The translations under genes were made by a program, and so were the position numbers. Under the pieces are notes generated by a model. The model was not told where the DNA came from. It ran no database searches and saw only the letters and a program-made list of their open reading frames with translations. Positions 1 through 8,220 of a DNA stretch of 25,646 nt are shown piece by piece. This DNA comes from Clostridiales bacterium. Its GTDB lineage: Bacteria > Bacillota > Clostridia > Oscillospirales > Acutalibacteraceae. The DNA lies in NCBI GenBank assembly GCA_019415925.1, contig DXYG01000034.1:1-25646 (forward strand). The letters are read 5' to 3'. Every line of letters begins with the position of its first letter. Position 1 is the first letter of the stretch.

Positions 1-28
1 AGACAGGAGTATGACAAAACAGGGACAA
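1..28 (-). promoter_or_regulatory. Partial copy of the TTGTC direct-repeat operator, pointing out of the window to the left
   Basis: Read on the minus strand, positions 28-11 give TTGTCCCTGTTTTGTCAT: two TTGTC half-sites 11 bp apart, as in the copies at 7244-7278, 7327-7361 and 10894-10928. The -10 half is cut or shifted by the window edge (only ACTCCTGTCT is visible after it). The orientation means it would serve a gene left of position 1. Repeat seen directly; function inferred. Confidence 0.55.
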
Positions 29-78
29 AAAACTAAACTTTTTTTGAATTTATAAGACTTTTTTTAAATTTTTTCTGT

Positions 79-112
79 AAAAAAGGAAAAGTCCTCAAAA
101 TTCTCCTTTTTT
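79..112 (-). terminator. A/T-rich hairpin, possible second terminator after the LRR gene
   Basis: AAAAAAGGA (79-87) pairs with TCCTTTTTT (104-112) around a 16-nt loop. On the minus strand the second arm itself ends in six T. It lies downstream of the stronger hairpin at 138-166. Confidence 0.45.
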
Positions 113-129
113 GAAAATCTTTTACAGTA

Positions 130-166
130 CAGAAAAACAAGCGACAGTTTACTCTACTGCCGCTTG
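130..166 (-). terminator. Rho-independent terminator of the LRR gene
   Basis: On the minus strand CAAGCGGCAG, a 9-nt loop, then CTGTCGCTTG (one mismatch) is followed by TTTTTCTGT. It starts about 70 nt after the stop codon of the gene ending at 235. Confidence 0.75.
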
Positions 167-234
167 CGGATATGAAATATTCATTTTCCGGTTGAGTTAT
201 AATAAAAATAGAAATCGCAGTTTTTTACAAATCT

Positions 235-3210
235 TTATCCGTTATCACCGTTTTTTCTCTTCATGTATATACATACCGATATTGCGGCAAGCATCAGAAG
301 TGCCGGCACACAGTAAGCAAAAGCATTGTCACCGGTTGCAACAGGAGCATCTGACGGATTTGTTGTCGGCTGTGTAGGTTTGGTCTGTTCCGCAGCCTGT
401 GTTTCCGGCTGTGTTGTTGCTTCTGTAGCAGAGGTTGACGGCTCAACAGTACTCGAAGTCGGCTCGGTGGTTGAAGGCTCGTCAGGCTTTGAGTTGTCAA
501 CAATTCTCAGTTTAATATATCTTTCAACTCTGGTTGTGGGTTCTTCTATGGTATAGCCTGTGAAAGTAACATTTCTTACGCCGGCATCAATAACCTGATA
601 TTCAAGATTTTTATCAAGCAAATATTCGTATTCTAACTCAAAGTCTGACATTTTTGAAATATATGCGCCCTTGATTGCTGACTTTGGAGCGTAAACTTCA
701 AGCACAGTATGATAAATACCGTCTCCGAAATGGTCAGCCACACCGTGGTCTACCGATGTGCTTACAACTCCGCCGTCAACATACGATTTGCCGATTGCAT
801 CTTTCATATCTTTTAAAGAAGATGTCTTGCCTGTGATTGAGCTTACATCATCAGTGCCGGAGTAAAGGAGCATATCAGCATTAGCGTTGTATCGGTTCAG
901 TTCCATTGAAAGATTGTCAGCTATTGTTTCGTACTGGTGGTAATCCTCGCCCATCTGCTCAATTGTGGTATCAAGATAGGAGCCGCCCACAAGAATTGCC
1001 ATAATCGGGATATATTCAGATGTTGTATAGCAGTAGATTGCAGGATTATCAAGTCTTGTAGGAGGGTTCGGCTTATTAAAGCTGTAATATGCGTCTTCCC
1101 AGTCCTGATAAATCTGCTTGGTTATCGGGCTGTAGGTGCTTGTATCAAAGCCTGAATATATATAGTCTGACGGCTGTGCAACGCCTTTATTAACATTTAC
1201 CGAGCACAAGAAATTCATTACGCCAACGCTTGCAATAATCTGTGTTGTTCCCTTTGAATTAGCGGTAATGTTACCGTTGCTGTCAACGTCGGCAATAGAT
1301 TTATCACTTGTGGAATACACTACATTTTCAGGATTTGCGTTTTCAATACGGAATGTTGCGCTTTCACCTGCATTCAAAGATACTACATCTATATTCTGAC
1401 TCGGTTTATCGGTAAAGAAAGCAAGGTCATTTTCAAGGCAGTATGCTTCTGTGGCACTTCCGATTGCACCGTAAATCATAAAATCAGGCTTAATAACACA
1501 AGTGTCAGAGGTGAAGTCCGTAATATACCCAACACTGTCCTTTCCGATTTTTTCAACGCTCTGCGGTAAATATACGCTGTCAAGATTATTGCTGACTATT
1601 GCGTAGTCGCCTATTGATTTTGTTCCCGACAACACTGAATATTCATTACCTTTTTTGCCAAACGGATATGATACAAGTGCGGTTTTATCTTTGCTGTAAA
1701 GCACTCCGTCTGTAACCGAAAAATATGGATTGCTGGCATCTGTCAGGTATTCGCAAAAGTTTTCGCAGTAAAAAAATGCGGTAGGAGAAATATCATTTAA
1801 GCTGTTCGGCAGTGTAACATTTGAAAGCTCATAAGCTCCGCTGAAAGCATAGTCGCCGATACTCTTCAGACCTTCTGTAAGGCTGACGGATTGCAGACTG
1901 CTGCAATAGCGGAAAGCAGAATCTCCGATTTCCGTTACGGAATTTGGAATTGTTATTGAAGCAAGCTGTGAGCATCCGTTAAAAGCGTTGTCACCGATTT
2001 CTGTTACGGAAGTCGGAATATCAATATATTCCAAGCCATAGAAATCCATAAAAGCGCCGTTTCCTATTTCGGTAACGGTATCAGGAATAATAACAGTCTT
2101 TAATGACGGAATATCACCGCCGAAAGCGTATTCGCCGATGCTTGTAACGCTTTGAGGAACAGCGTAAGAGTCAGCTCCTGTATAATTTGGATAATCAATA
2201 ATTTCTGTTTCCGATTTATTAAACAGCACACCGTCTATTGAAGTGTAGTACTGATTATCTTCTTCTACATTTATTTTCTCAATTTTATTTGTTGCAAATG
2301 CCCTTTCACCAATATCGGAAACAGCGGACGGAATGGATACTTCTGACAAACAGGTGCTTTTGAAAGCCTCGTCACCGATTGTTTCAAGATTATCCGAAAA
2401 GCTCACGCTTTCAAGCTGACTGCAAAGTGAAAAAGCATAATCGCCTATTGTTTTTGCCGAAATTGAAAGGTTATTAATCCCGGAGCAGCCGTAAAACGCA
2501 TAGTCGGCTATTGTATCAATACTGTCTGGCAACTCAAAACTTTCTAATGCTGAGCAGTTTAAAAAGGCTCTTCTTCCAATGCTTTCAATACTGTTCGGCA
2601 ATACTATTTCATTAAGTGAGGTGCAGTCTGCAAACATCTGATTGCTGACGCTCTTAATGCCGTTTTCAACAGTAACGCTTTTAAGCTCACTGCATCTGCC
2701 AAACGCATACTCGCCGACTGAATTTACGCTTTCGGTAATTTTAAAGGATTTCAGGCTGTAACAACCAAAGAAAGCACCATCGCCGATTGTTTTAATACCG
2801 TCAGACACATTGACATTTTCTAACCTTGTGCAATAGAAAAAAGCCGATTTACCTATTTTTTCTACACTTTCGGGTATATTGACGCTTTCGAGTCCTGTGC
2901 AGTCATTGAATGCGTAATCGCCAATGATTTTTACGCCGTTAGGGATTTCTGCATTTTTAAGAGAAAAATTACCCTTAAAGGCACTGTCCCCGATTTCGGT
3001 AACAGGATAGCCGTTAATGGATTCCGGTATTTCTACCGAGGCTTCGTTGCCGGTATATTTGCTGATTACTGCTGAATTTTCATCGGTGACAGTATATTTG
3101 AAGTTTTTGTAAGTACCGTCGTCTGCCGTTGCAAACGCTGTAACCGAAAATACTGTTGAAGTAAGAATCACAGCAGTAAGCAATAATGATAATATCTTTG
3201 TTGTTTTCAT
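235..3210 (-). CDS. Secreted BspA-like LRR surface protein with Ig-like domain and ADP-ribosyltransferase-fold domain
   Basis: The 991-aa protein starts at an ATG preceded by AAAGGTG. Residues 1-26 are a signal peptide. About 60-560 hold some twenty LRR_5/BspA repeats of the type SVTEIGDNAFNGCSQL, followed by a Big_2-like Ig domain (about 607-675). Residues about 680-890 resemble ADP-ribosyltransferase exoenzymes: YTTSEY near 728, LLYSGT at 781, STS at 817-819 and EYEYLL at 860-865, the last two being the S and ExE motifs. The first-motif Arg (usually LYRG) is Ser784 here, so activity is uncertain. A Thr/Pro-rich stalk (about 909-957), ATGDN, one TM helix and a basic tail suggest surface anchoring. 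It is a single-gene unit with its own promoter at 3238-3266 and terminator at 130-166. The domain architecture is well supported; target and enzymatic activity are unknown. Confidence 0.85.
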   Translation of the reverse strand: MKTTKILSLLLTAVILTSTVFSVTAFATADDGTYKNFKYTVTDENSAVISKYTGNEASVEIPESINGYPVTEIGDSAFKGNFSLKNAEIPNGVKIIGDYAFNDCTGLESVNIPESVEKIGKSAFFYCTRLENVNVSDGIKTIGDGAFFGCYSLKSFKITESVNSVGEYAFGRCSELKSVTVENGIKSVSNQMFADCTSLNEIVLPNSIESIGRRAFLNCSALESFELPDSIDTIADYAFYGCSGINNLSISAKTIGDYAFSLCSQLESVSFSDNLETIGDEAFKSTCLSEVSIPSAVSDIGERAFATNKIEKINVEEDNQYYTSIDGVLFNKSETEIIDYPNYTGADSYAVPQSVTSIGEYAFGGDIPSLKTVIIPDTVTEIGNGAFMDFYGLEYIDIPTSVTEIGDNAFNGCSQLASITIPNSVTEIGDSAFRYCSSLQSVSLTEGLKSIGDYAFSGAYELSNVTLPNSLNDISPTAFFYCENFCEYLTDASNPYFSVTDGVLYSKDKTALVSYPFGKKGNEYSVLSGTKSIGDYAIVSNNLDSVYLPQSVEKIGKDSVGYITDFTSDTCVIKPDFMIYGAIGSATEAYCLENDLAFFTDKPSQNIDVVSLNAGESATFRIENANPENVVYSTSDKSIADVDSNGNITANSKGTTQIIASVGVMNFLCSVNVNKGVAQPSDYIYSGFDTSTYSPITKQIYQDWEDAYYSFNKPNPPTRLDNPAIYCYTTSEYIPIMAILVGGSYLDTTIEQMGEDYHQYETIADNLSMELNRYNANADMLLYSGTDDVSSITGKTSSLKDMKDAIGKSYVDGGVVSTSVDHGVADHFGDGIYHTVLEVYAPKSAIKGAYISKMSDFELEYEYLLDKNLEYQVIDAGVRNVTFTGYTIEEPTTRVERYIKLRIVDNSKPDEPSTTEPTSSTVEPSTSATEATTQPETQAAEQTKPTQPTTNPSDAPVATGDNAFAYCVPALLMLAAISVCIYMKRKNGDNG

Positions 3211-3237
3211 CTTAGCATCACACCTTTCTTTTTCTTG

Positions 3238-3266
3238 AGTATAACATATAAAATACGGAAATACAA
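3238..3266 (-). promoter_or_regulatory. Sigma-A-type promoter of the LRR gene
   Basis: Minus strand: -35 TTGTAT (3266-3261), 17-bp spacer, -10 TATACT (3243-3238) with an upstream TG (extended -10). It lies 27 nt before the start codon. Unlike the copies near 7.3 and 10.9 kb it has a normal -35 and no TTGTC repeats. Confidence 0.7.
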
Positions 3267-3337
3267 TAAATACCTCCTATGCAAATTTCTTTTTGTATAG
3301 GGGGATTTCTTTTGTTAATTTTAGGTAAAAACATTTC

Positions 3338-3374
3338 TATCAAAAGGAGAAGCCCTCATCAGACTTCTCCTTTT
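3338..3374 (-). terminator. Terminator of the 1139-aa lipoprotein gene
   Basis: AAAAGGAGAAG (3342-3352) and CTTCTCCTTTT (3364-3374) form a perfect 11-bp stem with an 11-nt loop, 25 nt after the stop codon. The minus-strand 3' arm ends TTTT, followed by a mixed tail. Confidence 0.7.
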
Positions 3375-3398
3375 GCAATTTTAATTATAAATTTTGAG

Positions 3399-6300
3399 TT
3401 ATCCTATCGGGAAGATGAAATAAGGCTCTCTGTAATTTGTGTTGTAGAAGTATGCGCCCTCGTGACACTTCCAGTAAAAATGTGATTCTAAGTAAAGAGC
3501 CGCCTGCAGCACAACATAATTGTTCTTCATTGAATCGGTTTCAAGGTCATAAACGGTTGCGTCATATTCCTTGTGTATTTGGAAGTATTCCTTTGACGCC
3601 TTGCTGTCATAGTCTGATGAATCCGGATTGATCAGACTGTATTCCTTACCCGGAGTAAAATAGTATCCTCCACCGTATTTAAAGCGTTGTTCCGATTTAT
3701 CTAATTCTAGCCTATATCCGGAAGTTAATCCGTCTTTGTTACACTTCAATGTGCGTGAGCCGTCAAGGGGAAGCTCCTTTTCCAGAACGCCCGAGGTCAA
3801 TATTTTTGTCGGTTTTACAGTATAACCGTTTACCGCATCTTCCGCTTCAACCTGATGCACCATATATTTTGACGGAGCATTTATCAACTTGCCGCTTGTC
3901 ATATACTCGCCAAAGGTCATATCCTTGTAGGACACAAACCTATTGCTTGACTTAAGACTGTTAAAGCGCGCTTTCATCATCTTCAAATCCTTTGATGAGA
4001 GTATATTATTTGAAAACAGATCTGTTTTATCCTCACTGTATGTACTGCGATTAATAAGGAAGTAAACACCTTTAGGCATTTGAGATACAGTACGCATATG
4101 TGTAACAGGGTCTTCATACACAGATTCCTTACCGTCATGGTAAAGGGAGTAATAAACATAAGCGTCTGTTCCGTTATCTTCATAGCTATCATATTGCCAA
4201 TGTGTTAACGTCAAATAACCATCGGTAAATTTGGTTTTGATTTGCATATCATAATTAACACCGCTTACACGCAATGTAATGGGTCTGTTTACAACATAGC
4301 AATATGAATACCCCTCAGGTTCATCATATAAACCATCGTTATTTTTTATGTAATCAATCGCCTTGTGATTAGCCTCGGTTATATCTTTGTTGTCTGTTGA
4401 TGTATCATATTTTTCCACTAAGCTTGCTGTAATGCCGTAATTGTAAAGCATTACTACAAGGGATTTTCTTATGTTTTCCATATCCTGCTTTGCTTCCGAC
4501 TGGAAATTATACTTGTACTTCATCATTTCATCGAAGGTATTAAGTATAGCTTGCCCCTCGTAAATCTGCTTGCAGAAGTTTACATAATCATTTCTGATGT
4601 TGTTCATAAAATCGCTTGTAAGATTCTTGAATGACAACTGCATATAAATATAGCCGTAGAGTATCTCTCCTGTATCATCGGTATATTCAATGGATTTATC
4701 TCCGTTTTCATTCATCTTCTTAACCGCATTGCCAAGGTCTGTCTTTAGCGCCTTTACAAGTTCGTCGCTGTATTTAAATCCCTTTTTGCCGAATACATCA
4801 TCACAGGATTGGAAGGTGTCATCATCAAGCTTGATTGTTACTGTTTTGCTTGTATCAATCTTCTTGGCGTCCACGCTGTAGGCTGTATTGTTTTTATCGG
4901 GTATAGCTAATTTGCCTTCCTCGTCGTAATAGAGCTTAAGCTCATCTCCATGGCCGGATCGGATATAATCCACCAAGGATCTGCGGCAATTTGAAATGTA
5001 TGAATTAACGGTTTTGTCAAGCTTTTCAACATAGTTTGTATTGAAAGCACTCCACTTGCTCTCCAACGCTATCAGAGTGTTTTTCTTTGATTCGGATATT
5101 ATATCATCGCCGTATTCCTCAACTGTGCTTTTTAAGTCCTTTATCTCGCAGTCGAGGTTATTAACCATTGTCTTGATGTCGGTGACGATTGACAGAATCT
5201 GTGCAGTTTCTCCGTCAGAGCCTGAATCAACACCCAACAGTGAGAAAATCGCCCCGACAAAGTCGCCGGAATAAAACTCTGAAAGCGAGACAGACTGAAT
5301 AATTGTAGCAATATTGACAATATCATTGATTAAATCTTCGGACGAATAATTCGAGAATTTTTCTACAAGATTATCAATAGCATTTCCGCCGGCCTTGCTC
5401 GTTTCAAAGGCATAGGAAAGTCCTGCGCTGTTATTATCTGACTTTGTTCCCCACAAATCAACAAGCTTGCCCTCTGAAATCTCTGCATAGCCGTTAAATA
5501 TAGTCCTGTTCTTGTCTGCGGAGAATGTAAATTCAATGTCACAGCCGTTGTCGGTATTTTTAACAGAGGTCACCTCTGCGCCCTCAAAATCACCGCTGAA
5601 CTTTATATCAGACTTCGACAGCTCCTTAAGCTCGCCGTTGCGTGCAAAAAGCTGTGCTGTCGCCTTGAATTTGTCCGAGTCGCCCTCCGGCTTATCAAGT
5701 GTTTTTATTACGCCGCCGAGTGATGAACAGCTTGCCGTAATCTCAACATATATTCCGTCGCCGCCGACTGCCTTTGAGTCGATTTCGAGCGCTTTGCCGT
5801 TTAGAGCACTTACTGCATCATCAATGCTTGATTTATCCGTCTTTACATAAAGCCTGAATGAGGTTTTGTCATCACTGATTTTTACGCTGTCAACCTTATA
5901 ACCCTCAAGCGTTACAAGAGGTGCAAGCTCATCGTCTGAAATTTCAAGGTTTTTGCCGTAAACATCAACATCAAAGCTCAGAAGTCCGTTTTCAAGTGCA
6001 AAGGATTCTGCATCAATAAATGCGTCAAGATTATCAACCTCGAGCATTGCAAGAATTTTTGCTCCTGCATCTGTAGCATTCTCCGAAAGCTGAACATATC
6101 CGTATGCGGCAGAGGTTACCTCAACCTCGCCCTCGGTCTTGATTGTAATAGTGTCACCGTCTGATGTTACAGCGGTTGCTTTCAGATTTTCAAATGCACC
6201 TGATAAGGTTATATCTTCGGGTTTTATTTTTTCAGAAGCTTTTGCATTTGTAAGCTTTAATTCCAAGGTCGGGTTTTCCTGACCGTTTTTAAGCTTTGTC

Positions 6301-6818
6301 GTTATTTTTGCCTCGGGCGTGGTGCTTTCTTCAAGACTGATGTTGTCAAATCCCAAGACAAACGCCTTACCGTCAACCGCCTCCTTATGCACATAGTACA
6401 GATACATACAGTAGTAATCGTACTCAGGCTCTTTAAAGCTAAGCTCAAGCGTTTTGTCGTCCTTTCGCTCAGCGGTAACGCCCTCAATAAGGGTTTCCTT
6501 GAAAAGCTCTTCACTGCTTTGTGCAGTATCATTAGTACTTAGTGACTCAACGCTTGCCTTTGAAACAGGATAGGCAACCACACGAACACTGTCGCTTTTG
6601 ACCTCTGATTTGTAGCTTATATCCTCAGCGGAAAGAGTTACATATCTTGTTCCGTCATTTTCGGTGGATATTACTTTTGCAATCTTCATATTTTCATAGT
6701 CAGCGTCTGTAATCTCCCATTTTCCGTCCCACGACGGCGCATTTGAACACGCCGCAATGTTAAGGCAGGTTATCACAGCAAGCAACAGCGCCACCATTCT
6801 TTTTAAATTTGTTTTCAT
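3399..6818 (-). CDS. Large lipoprotein of unknown function with repeated beta domains and a helical core
   Basis: The 1139-aa protein starts at an ATG behind AAGGAGG. A signal peptide ends in a lipobox (LNIAAC, Cys24), so it should be lipid-anchored on the cell surface. Residues about 165-470 contain beta-rich repeats; KPEDITLSGAFENL near 199 and SKSDIKFSGDFEGAEVTSVK near 401 are clearly related to each other. Residues about 478-620 switch to helices, with the hydrophobic stretch SGDFVGAIFSLLGV (517-530) followed by an amphipathic helix pair. A long helical region and a Tyr-rich C-terminal part follow. The GDFV segment resembles one in the 809-aa protein at 11015-13444. It lies 39 nt behind the three-TM gene at 6858-7199, so it is probably co-transcribed from the tandem TTGTC elements. 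I recognise no family. A membrane-inserting or adhesive role is a guess. Confidence 0.75.
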   Translation of the reverse strand: MKTNLKRMVALLLAVITCLNIAACSNAPSWDGKWEITDADYENMKIAKVISTENDGTRYVTLSAEDISYKSEVKSDSVRVVAYPVSKASVESLSTNDTAQSSEELFKETLIEGVTAERKDDKTLELSFKEPEYDYYCMYLYYVHKEAVDGKAFVLGFDNISLEESTTPEAKITTKLKNGQENPTLELKLTNAKASEKIKPEDITLSGAFENLKATAVTSDGDTITIKTEGEVEVTSAAYGYVQLSENATDAGAKILAMLEVDNLDAFIDAESFALENGLLSFDVDVYGKNLEISDDELAPLVTLEGYKVDSVKISDDKTSFRLYVKTDKSSIDDAVSALNGKALEIDSKAVGGDGIYVEITASCSSLGGVIKTLDKPEGDSDKFKATAQLFARNGELKELSKSDIKFSGDFEGAEVTSVKNTDNGCDIEFTFSADKNRTIFNGYAEISEGKLVDLWGTKSDNNSAGLSYAFETSKAGGNAIDNLVEKFSNYSSEDLINDIVNIATIIQSVSLSEFYSGDFVGAIFSLLGVDSGSDGETAQILSIVTDIKTMVNNLDCEIKDLKSTVEEYGDDIISESKKNTLIALESKWSAFNTNYVEKLDKTVNSYISNCRRSLVDYIRSGHGDELKLYYDEEGKLAIPDKNNTAYSVDAKKIDTSKTVTIKLDDDTFQSCDDVFGKKGFKYSDELVKALKTDLGNAVKKMNENGDKSIEYTDDTGEILYGYIYMQLSFKNLTSDFMNNIRNDYVNFCKQIYEGQAILNTFDEMMKYKYNFQSEAKQDMENIRKSLVVMLYNYGITASLVEKYDTSTDNKDITEANHKAIDYIKNNDGLYDEPEGYSYCYVVNRPITLRVSGVNYDMQIKTKFTDGYLTLTHWQYDSYEDNGTDAYVYYSLYHDGKESVYEDPVTHMRTVSQMPKGVYFLINRSTYSEDKTDLFSNNILSSKDLKMMKARFNSLKSSNRFVSYKDMTFGEYMTSGKLINAPSKYMVHQVEAEDAVNGYTVKPTKILTSGVLEKELPLDGSRTLKCNKDGLTSGYRLELDKSEQRFKYGGGYYFTPGKEYSLINPDSSDYDSKASKEYFQIHKEYDATVYDLETDSMKNNYVVLQAALYLESHFYWKCHEGAYFYNTNYREPYFIFPIG

Positions 6819-6857
6819 TTTAAAGCCTCCTTTTTATGGTTTATTGTCAAAGCTGTA

Positions 6858-7199
6858 TTAAAGCTTTTTCTTGAGAATTGAAGCTTGCGCAATTAATACC
6901 ACTGCAGTTACTGCAATCAGAATCCAGCTTGGAAGCAGTGTGGGCAGGCTGAAACCGAAATTCTGCGAATTAATGTAGCTTACTGCAAACGGTGCTGCGG
7001 CAGTTAATATTCCGCCCAGTATGTAAATTACAGAAGATACAACGGCAAATCTGACTGCACTTTCTCCTGTGTATTGGTCGATTTTCATAATACCGATACA
7101 CCTTTTTGCACCAAGCTGAGCAATACCCAGTATCACGCCCAACACGCCTGTGACTGCAATAACGTAATCGTATGCCGGAATTGTTTCAAAAATGTTCAT
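6858..7199 (-). CDS. Small three-TM membrane protein, unknown function
   Basis: I chose the ATG at 7199 (113 aa) because GGAGGAA sits about 9 nt upstream. A longer reading from 7286 has no such site and would run through the promoter element. Three hydrophobic segments are visible, at about residues 9-31, 48-73 and 88-109, with a KRC..MK loop and a Lys-rich C-terminus (ILKKKL). It is the first gene of an operon with the 1139-aa lipoprotein (39-nt gap, no terminator), and two copies of the TTGTC element lie 45-162 nt upstream. It may be a membrane partner of the lipoprotein; no family was recognised. Confidence 0.7.
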   Translation of the reverse strand: MNIFETIPAYDYVIAVTGVLGVILGIAQLGAKRCIGIMKIDQYTGESAVRFAVVSSVIYILGGILTAAAPFAVSYINSQNFGFSLPTLLPSWILIAVTAVVLIAQASILKKKL

Positions 7200-7243
7200 A
7201 ATAATTTCCTCCGTTAATGAATTTAATTTAAGTTTGTGTACTG

Positions 7244-7278
7244 ATGATAACATACCCACTATGACAAAATACGGACAA
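7244..7278 (-). promoter_or_regulatory. TTGTC direct-repeat promoter element, proximal copy
   Basis: Minus strand: TTGTCCGTATTTTGTCA, then TAGTGGGTATGT and the -10-like TATCAT. The TTGTC half-sites start 11 bp apart. The hexamer 17 bp before the -10 is GTATTT, so there is no sigma-A -35. It shares most of its 35 positions with the copy at 10894-10928, including TTGTCCGTAT and TGTTAT. It likely drives the 7199-3399 operon with an activator, probably the SARP-like regulator next door (inference). Confidence 0.7.
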
Positions 7279-7326
7279 ATGTTCAATATTTATAAAATTT
7301 CGGGTATATATCATCTGTTATTTCTT

Positions 7327-7361
7327 ATTTTAACATACAGGGTGTGACAAATGCGTGACAC
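7327..7361 (-). promoter_or_regulatory. TTGTC direct-repeat promoter element, distal copy
   Basis: Minus strand: GTGTCACGCATTTGTCACA, then CCCTGTATG and TTAAAAT. It aligns without gaps to the proximal copy: TGTC at positions 2-5, TTTGTCA at 11-17 and GTATGTTA at 24-31. It lies 83 bp upstream of the proximal copy, about eight helical turns, on the same face if B-DNA is assumed. Confidence 0.6.
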
Positions 7362-7378
7362 ATTCACGTGTTTTTCAA

Positions 7379-7416
7379 TAAAAAAATAAAAACGGTTGAG
7401 CTTTTGCCCAACCGTG
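7379..7416 (-). terminator. Terminator of the peptidase-kinase-regulator operon
   Basis: Minus strand: ACGGTTGGGC, loop AAAA, GCTCAACCGT, followed by TTTTTATTTTTTT. It sits 13 nt after the regulator stop codon and separates that operon from the TTGTC elements. Confidence 0.9.
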
Positions 7417-7428
7417 TTCAATAATTTT

Positions 7429-8220
7429 TCAGTTGTTATTTTGCATCAGACCTGCGCAGGTTGATTCTGCCCAGCTGTACTGCATCATATACTCGCCGTG
7501 AAACCTTGGCTCCCCTGTTTGCAGATAACTGAAATAATCGCAGTCAATTAGCTCAGTATTAAGAAAATAGTTGTAGCCGTTTTGCTGCAGAACCTCCTCT
7601 GCATCTGCATAACGAAGAGCATTTCGCAAATCAAAAAACAACTGGCGCATATATGTCATATGCTTACTGTCATCATCAACAGCACTCCACATTATAGAAC
7701 AGATTTGCTTTGCCGTCATACTCGCACCTCTGCGGTCAACCAGAATTGCAAGCAGTTCTTTTGATTTTAACCGCTTAAAGTTAAGAATTTTTCCCTGTGC
7801 GTACACCTCAAAATTCCCGAAGCATTTAACCGTCAACAGCTTGTATGTGGTTTTCTCCTTGGCTTTTTCCTGCTTTATGTGGTCAATTTCAGTCTGAACC
7901 GCCTTTGCCGTAATCGGCTTTAAAAGATAACCCGAAACATGAATTTTAAAAGCCTCCACCGCATACTCCGAAAAGCCTGTACAGAAAACAATCTTGCAGT
8001 TTGGCTGAATTTCAAGCAGTCTTTCTGCAAGTGCAAGTCCGCCCATTCCACGCATACTTATATCGAGAAATGCAATATCAATCGGATTGGTTTTTGCCCA
8101 CTCAAGAGTTGCCGTACAGGATGTGAACTGTGCAACAGACGATATATCGGGCGACTCCTTTACAGCCGAAGTCAATGCATTAAGCATAATCTGCTCGTCG
8201 TCTACAGTCAATGCTCTCAT
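7429..8220 (-). CDS. Response regulator: receiver domain plus SARP-like DNA-binding output
   Basis: The 263-aa protein begins with a receiver domain (1-118): acidic pair D7/D8, phospho-acceptor D53 in AFLDIS, T81 and K101. Residues about 127-222 are a winged helix of the OmpR/SARP kind (LLTVKCFGNFEVYAQGK, then LKSKELLAILVDRRG). Only a stub resembling the start of a BTAD domain follows (CDYFSYLQTGE..HGEYMMQYSWAE), far shorter than the about 150-residue BTAD of classical SARPs. The ATG overlaps the kinase stop codon (ATGA), implying translational coupling and a cognate pair. Family knowledge: SARPs activate promoters with direct repeats in 11-bp steps at the -35 position, which matches the elements at 7244, 7327 and 10894. 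That link is inferred. Confidence 0.88.
   Translation of the reverse strand: MRALTVDDEQIMLNALTSAVKESPDISSVAQFTSCTATLEWAKTNPIDIAFLDISMRGMGGLALAERLLEIQPNCKIVFCTGFSEYAVEAFKIHVSGYLLKPITAKAVQTEIDHIKQEKAKEKTTYKLLTVKCFGNFEVYAQGKILNFKRLKSKELLAILVDRRGASMTAKQICSIMWSAVDDDSKHMTYMRQLFFDLRNALRYADAEEVLQQNGYNYFLNTELIDCDYFSYLQTGEPRFHGEYMMQYSWAESTCAGLMQNNN

Noticed and set aside
3238..3300. LRR gene as a member of the TTGTC regulon
   Set aside because: The -10 (TGTTATACT) matches, but the upstream half is a normal TTGTAT -35 with no TTGTC direct repeat.
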